DNA from: Rhodococcus sp. P-2
GTDB taxonomy: Bacteria > Actinomycetota > Actinomycetes > Mycobacteriales > Mycobacteriaceae
NCBI RefSeq assembly: GCF_016598535.1
Contig: NZ_CP066779.1
Span: 496,001-560,000 of the forward strand
Direction of reading: 5' to 3'
DNA length: 64,000 nt
Under the pieces are notes generated by a model. That model searched no databases and had not been told where the DNA came from. It was given only the letters and a program-made list of their open reading frames with translations. Shown piece by piece: positions 63,988-64,000 of this stretch. The position numbers and the translations under genes are program-made. How positions within the stretch are numbered: the first letter of the stretch is position 1; each line of letters opens with the position of its first letter.

Positions 63988-64000
63988 AATTGGTCTAGTC
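63988..64000. promoter_or_regulatory. DasR/GntR-like operator, copy 2 (cut by the window edge)
   Basis: AATTGGTCTAGTC repeats the first 13 bases of copy 1 exactly within TTGGTCTAGTC and is cut at the window edge. The two copies lie 63 bases apart, suggesting a regulated promoter just beyond the window. Confidence 0.55.

Overview
The window reads as a chromosomal segment of a mycolic-acid actinobacterium, most likely a Rhodococcus of the erythropolis type. This is inferred from the high GC content, frequent GTG/TTG starts, dense gene packing with 1-8 base overlaps, and a gene order that follows the Mycobacterium tuberculosis Rv3024c-Rv3055 interval almost step by step. No insertion sequence, prophage, integrase or CRISPR array was seen. 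About 60 protein genes and one tRNA are supported.

Layout. 1-3.7 kb (minus): an OlsB-like GNAT acyltransferase, a PlsC-type acyltransferase, cysteine desulfurase and the 5' part of mnmA. 3.8-5.7 kb: etfB-etfA. 5.9-12.5 kb: a cluster matching the mycobacterial methylglucose lipopolysaccharide genes (methyltransferase, GH57 branching enzyme, GT4 glucosyltransferase, hexapeptide acetyltransferase, PQQ-propeller lipoprotein). 12.5-17.2 kb (minus): THUMP-like and class I methyltransferases, enoyl-CoA hydratase, Nudix hydrolase and an ABC ATPase. 17.3-22.1 kb: glgX, a YczE-type membrane protein, Pth2-type peptidyl-tRNA hydrolase and serB2. 22.2-26.5 kb: ctaD and two siderophore-binding lipoproteins. 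26.5-34.9 kb: a Nudix hydrolase and class Ib ribonucleotide reductase (nrdF2; nrdH-nrdI-nrdE), with an SPFH protein plus small ribbon-helix-helix protein between the nrd units, then a siderophore-interacting protein and an FMN reductase/TetR pair. 34.9-42.3 kb: META lipoprotein, nucleosidase, nadE, a secreted protein, and the molybdopterin cluster moaD-moaA / moeA-moaC:mogA-moaE. 42.5-50.4 kb: DEAD-box helicase, BluB-like plus COG0523 GTPase, lipocalin, a one-module A-T-TE NRPS-like protein, an NDH-2-like oxidoreductase and tRNA-Ala. 50.5-55.6 kb: DsbA/MauE pair, MFS transporter, pgm and two fluC/crcB genes. 55.6-61.7 kb: a six-gene, head-to-tail overlapping lipid-modification operon. 61.7-64 kb: a GNAT protein and a DUF222/HNH endonuclease behind an SOS box.

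Regulatory sites read directly: paired NrdR-type boxes with identical 32-base spacing before both nrd transcription units; a 15-base-arm palindrome between etfB and the MGLP methyltransferase; a 22-base TetR-type operator; an SOS/LexA box; two DasR/GntR-like operators at the right edge; a possible iron box before the first siderophore-binding protein; and several strong hairpin terminators.

Functionally the segment joins housekeeping genes (tRNA thiolation, electron transfer, dNTP supply, serine, NAD, Moco, cytochrome oxidase) with envelope polysaccharide and lipid chemistry. The least explained parts are the six-gene lipid operon, the A-T-TE protein with its convergent oxidoreductase, the COG0523-BluB pair and the SPFH/ribbon-helix-helix pair.
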